Part shown: positions 34,501-40,500 of the stretch, piece by piece
Layout: every line of letters begins with the position of its first letter
How positions within the stretch are numbered: position 1 is the stretch's first letter
IMG/VR virus record: IMGVR_UViG_3300028384_000673
Span: 47,560 to 111,559 of that record
Source of the DNA: a virus
Length of the DNA: 64,000 bases
Reading direction: 5' to 3' (one strand)
Position numbers and translations under genes: made by a program
The notes under the pieces: generated by a model
What the model saw: only the letters and a program-made list of their open reading frames with translations
The model's database searches: none
Told to the model about the DNA's origin: nothing

Positions 34501-37500
34501 GACTGAGGGAACTAAATTCCAAAACCAGACTGGTCTTGCTACGGGTGAAGTCGTCAGAGTGGATATGGATGCATCTCCACCAGTTCTGTACTACCTGAAA
34601 TCCAGTGAGGCAGACATTGCAGAGGATGATGTAATCCAAGAGTATACTTCTGATCCTGTAAATCCTGAGCAAAGAATTCTTGGCACCAAAACTGAAACCG
34701 TTGCTGGTGAAATTAGATTGGGTGATATTGTTGATACTCTGACTATCAATAAAGGTTCTTCTTTCTTCGGTATAATCTTTGAACGTCTGATTTCGTTGAC
34801 TAATGCCAACGTGATTGTTGATGATATTTCTAAGACTACCATTACTCCTACTGAACTTTCCGACGCTGATCAACGTATCAATGCGGACTTCCTGGATTTT
34901 GAACAGGTTCGTTCTACTGAGATTGAGTATGAAAATCTGACTGGCGGTACTATCGCTGCTGATGATGTTCTGCGCTCTATCACGTTTGAGTATGGCAACA
35001 CTGTTACCAACTCTAAGAACAGATGGAAAGATGCTGGTCGTATGATCGGTCTGAACCGTGATGAGATTGTTGATTTTGCTAACGCAGAAATCGCCGTCGA
35101 GCATCCTGGTTTCTACTATCCTGGTGATAACACCACTGATCAGTGGTCCAGATATGCTGATGCTTATCGTCTGATTCAGAAGAACAGAGAGTATATCATC
35201 GCCAAGGCATATGTCCTGATGACTGCTGAGTATCCTGCTCTTTCTGTTCCTTCGGAAGATAAGTGCAAGCGTGACATTGGTTACTTCATCGATGCTCTTT
35301 CCTTTGATACTTATTCTGGTGGCACTGTTTATACTCGTAAACTGGCACAGAAGTATTTCTCCACTGATGGAACTCAATTCCTCTATGTAAATAACGAAGC
35401 AGAAGCGACTGAGTTTGCTTTTGAGAAAGCAACTGAACTCATGCGTCAGGCACTCAGAAATGATCTGGATGGTTCTGAGGTTGTTGGTGGTGTTACTTAC
35501 ATCTTCTATAACGAGAGAACTACTGGTGGATCTGGTGGTACTGGTATCACTGCTGATCCTTCGCCTGGTAATCCTTATGGCACTGCTGGTTCCAATGAGC
35601 AGAACTATGGAACCAATAACTGCTCTGACGTACAATCTGCGCTGCAAACTCTGTTTGATAACATCTCAGTTATCCTGCTTGCTGGTTCTCTCGCAGACCT
35701 ACTTGATGAAGTTACTCCAACTCAATACAGCGCCAATGAAATCAAGTGTCGTCGTGACATCGGTCTGCTGCTTGACGCAATTCAGGCAGATATTACTGAT
35801 GATGGCAACTACAAGACTGTTGAATTTGTCCGCTCCTACTTCGATGCCTCTGGTTCTCCGATCACCAACGGTCTCGTAGGTGAAACTGCTGAGTCCCTCA
35901 CTGCATTCAGAAAAGCAGGTGAACTCTGCCGTATGGCAATTAACAACCTACTGTATTCTCAGGTCAATACTAGAACAGCAGAAGCAGGTTACATGCTGAA
36001 AGATCCAACTACGTACGCTGGTCCTTACCTGGGTGCAACTGGATCTACTCTGCAAGAGTTTGACGTGTCTAATGCCGTTTACACGCCTGGTACTGGCGTG
36101 ATGGTTCTGACTATCGGTACTCACTCACTGACTACCTCAGATTCTCTGACTATCCGTCCTTACTCTTTGAGATTTACTTGTGCAAGTGATAGTAATGCAT
36201 CGTTCCACGATTATCCTCGTACTGGTGATCCTGCATTCAATACTGCTCTGAGTATTACTGCAACTACTGCAACCACAGTTACTGTGAATGTTGGTGATGC
36301 TGGAACTGCATCTGGTCAGGCACACACCTTTATCAGCGCACTGGATAATGCAGTGTTTGTTGGTGGCGGTACTGAGGCAGCATACTATGATCCAAATTAT
36401 GCTAGCGGTAGAAACGAAAGCATTCAGCATTGTGCTGATGTTCAGGCAGGAATTCATACCTTGGTTGAAATTGCTGCTACTGCAATCGGTGCTGGTAACC
36501 TCAACAACGTCAATGCTCTTTCCACCATCACCGATGGTACTTATAATGAGAATGAGAACATTCGTGCATTGAAGATTGCATACAAAGATCGTGCAGGATC
36601 TGGATTCTTCATTCCTGGCGATACTCTCAGAGGTTATTCTTCGGGTGCCTCTATGACAGTCAAAGGTGTTAACTCTGGTTTGAAGTGGGTCTTCACCAAC
36701 TCAATTACTGGTACTTTCACTGATAGAGAATGGATTACCAACTCTAAACTGACTGCTAATGGCACGATTGGTTTGACCAAGTTAGAGAAGAAGACAGGTA
36801 CTCAGTCTCTACACTTCCAAACTCACACTGGTCTGACCCACGCTCTGTCTGATGTTAACAATTTCGGTACTGCCGACTTTACCATTGAGATGTGGATTCG
36901 TCCTTCTACTAACCCTCAGACTGGAATCAAGTATCTGTATGACAGCAGAACTCAGATTGCAACTCTGACTGGTTCTCCTGTTCTGTACTTAGAAAACAAT
37001 TCGATTAAGTTCTGGTTGAATGGTACTGATCAGATTTCGGGCGCACATAACATGACAGTTGACACTTGGCATCACGTTGCTGTGTCTAGAACTACTGGTA
37101 TCACTAAGGTTTGGGTTGATGGCGCTCAGGTTGGTGGTGATTATTCTGATAGCAACAACTATCTGGAACGTCCGTTCAGAATCGCAGCGGGTTGGGATGG
37201 TACTAATACCTTCCAAGGTCATATAGACAACCTTTTGATTCATAAAGAATCCTTGTATTCTGCTACGTTTACTCCTGGATCTACTTATCCGACGAACACT
37301 GCAAATGTGTCTTTCGGTATGAGCATGGAGACTCCAATTATCGTCAGTACCGAAGAGTCTTACGCTAAGTTCACTGGTCAGACCAACTCTGCTGCCACTG
37401 CTAAGAAGGTCAACTATGATGATCGTGAAATCACGATTGAAGATATTGATCTTGCACGTGATGAGCATCGTAAGTGTGCTGACATGCTGGAACTGAACCT

Positions 37501-40500
37501 CGATTGGATTTCAGAAACTGCTGTTGGTCTTATGGCAGCGAAGTATCCCGACTTCGTAATTCCTGGCGACACTGACACCAGTGAGCAGGGTACTAACAAG
37601 TGTATTCGTGATACCAAAGAGTACATCCTGAAAGCAATCATCGCTGACATTCGTTACGGTGGTAACTACAACAGCGTGATCTCTGGTAGAGGATATCTCA
37701 CCAAGTCTGGTGGTCTGAACTACGTCGGTAATGAACTGCTGCAATCTGTATATGCTTGGGATGAACTTGCTAATGTGATGAACTTCGTGATCACCACTAC
37801 TAGCACGGATCTTGAAAAGTATCCCGCTACCGATGGTACTAAGTATAGCGACATTCTGCGTATTCCAAACAACTTTACTGCTCCTGCATCTCAATCAATT
37901 CAGGACGAGATCAATGGTCTGTCCAATACGATTATTGATATCCTCTGCCCAACTGGCGATAGATTCCGTGATGGCGGCGATGCTATCTGGAAAAACCGTG
38001 ATTACATTGCTGAGGAAGTTGTTGGTTATCTGCAAGATAAGTATCGTGCAACCATCACTGGACCTCTGGGAGAAGAGCGTGAATTTGACTTCTTGGTTAT
38101 GCCTGGTTATGGCGAACCCTATTGTGTGCGAGATATCAAGAAGCACATCTTGCCTGCTGTAATCACTGACTTGCTGACTGGCGGTAACTCTTCTGTTCAG
38201 TACGTCATTGATCAATATCTCAATACTGACGATCAAGTTCTTCACGTTGAAGATGAACTTAGTGCAATGTTGGACGCATTTGAGTTTACTAAGAAACTCT
38301 GCCATCATGCGATCAACCAAACTCTGCTGACTAATGGAACCACTGCTTCTGGTCTTGGTATTCCTGCAAATCTTCAAGACGAATACTATGTTGCCGTCTG
38401 GACTGACGAGGAAGCATACAGAGACACCACTGTCACTATTGACCCAGAGGCACCTAATCAGGCTCGCACTGGTCCTAACCATGATCGCCTCATGGATGCT
38501 GCTGACATGCTGGAACGTAACAAGTATGTGATTGCATGGGAAGCAGTTCACACCATGAACGATATGTCTAAGCATATCGACTTTACGGTCCCTGGCGGTC
38601 GTAAGAACTGCACCGATGATGTGGTCGATCTCATCGAATCCATGGTACATGACCTTCGCATGGGTGGCAATTCCAAGACTTGGGACGCTGCTGAACTTTA
38701 TCTAAATGATGAGGATGATACTCTCCTCCACATCGAAGGTGAAGAAGATCAGTCGGTTTGGGTGTTGAAGTGGGCAATGGATATTGCGATCCTGACCATG
38801 CGTAATGGTTTCGGACGTGAGAATCTCTACATCTATCAGGAAGAGAGTGGTATTGATGGTAGCGTTGGTGGCGGTGGTGCTGAATCCTTTGATGAGGTTG
38901 AAACCAGCAGTTACGAACAAAATGCTGTACGTGACCGCTTCATTGATGCTGCTAATATCATCGAAAGAAACATCCGTTTCATCGCTGAGGAAGCATTCCA
39001 TTTGGGTCAAGTGCAGTATCCTTCGCTGGTTATTCCTGGTGGATCTGGCAACTGGGTTCACGATATTACCGACATCTTGGATGCCCTGCAATGGAACCTC
39101 CGTCATGGTGGTAACAACAAGGTCTTCCATACTGCTGAACTCTATGTGAGTAATAGTGCTCTATCGCACATCTCCTCGCAGGTTGCCGAATCTACCTGGA
39201 TCTTTGACAAAGCGATCGAACTTGCTGTTGATGTGATGCAAAATGATACCATCACTGTTGCTGGATCTCATGGATACACTCAGAAGTTCTACGCTGATCT
39301 GGACTTCGCCCCCTACAACACCAATGATTACTCTATCACTGTTGATGGCGCACCTGACGCAACTCACGGCACTTGTGCTGATGTGAGATCTGCAATGATG
39401 ACTTTGATGGATGTTGTGACTGATACGCTTGCAACTCCCGCTAGCATCACTGACGGTACTATCACTAAGAGTCTGCCGAACATCTGGCCTGTAAAGTATT
39501 CCCCCGACATGGTTCATCGTGACCTGTCTGTCACTTACGACACCAGTGCAACTGGTGGTTGGAATACCACTTGCGAGCAGGTTGCTTCTAGCATCGAAAC
39601 TCTCTTCGATCTGGTTATCGACACCATCGAGAAAGCACGTTCTGCAACTCCTTCACCTAATTATTTGACCACTGTTACTAGAACTGGTCCTTCTACGGGC
39701 AACACCAACTACCAGTTGTATACTTGCTACAACGTTGTTGATGCCTCACACACTCTGTTCGATCTGATGATTGAAACTCTGGGTGGTGGATCATTCTCCG
39801 ATCGTACTGCTGCTCGTTATCTCACCTTTAACAAACACGCTATTGTTGATAAGGCATTCACTGAGACTCAGAGTCAGTATCCTGGCACTGCTGTTACCGA
39901 AGACTTTGGTCACAGCATCATGAAGGCAATGATCTATGATCTCAACACTGGTGGTAACGGTGGAATGATGAAACTGGCGAACACTTGGTTCGACGGTGAA
40001 GGTCAATTTATCGCCTTTGATGGTATTGTCCGTCAGCATCTGTTGTTCTACATGCTGAGACTCTCCGAAGCATCGAAGAGAATCATGTATGATCAGAATA
40101 ATACTGCCGAATGGGGAGTTGATAACAGACATTTCCGTTATCTTGATGACACCCGTATGGATGCCATTGAGTATAGATTCGAGTACGAGCAAGAGTCCAC
40201 TGAGTTCCGTCTGGATGCTTCCTGGAACGTTGCTAACTTTGCACTGACTAGATCTCAGACGCCTGCTAACAATAAGGTTACCTGGATTAATAGCACTGAC
40301 GCAACTAACCTACAAAACCTTTATGACGAGGGTACTGATTGGAACACTGATCCTGATCTGGTTCTCAACACGCCTAGCGTCGAAGTTGGATTTGAAAGAA
40401 GAGAGAATCGAGTTAAGATTACTCGCCCGAACTTCTATTCTCGTGGAGACGTTCTCACTTACGTGCCCGCATCTAGCGATATTGAAAGTGCATTCTCTGG

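Noticed and set aside
34367-35647. 426-codon minus-strand open frame inside the giant gene
   Set aside because: Low-complexity Ser/Ile/Arg-rich translation typical of an antisense shadow; no other minus-strand gene exists in the window.
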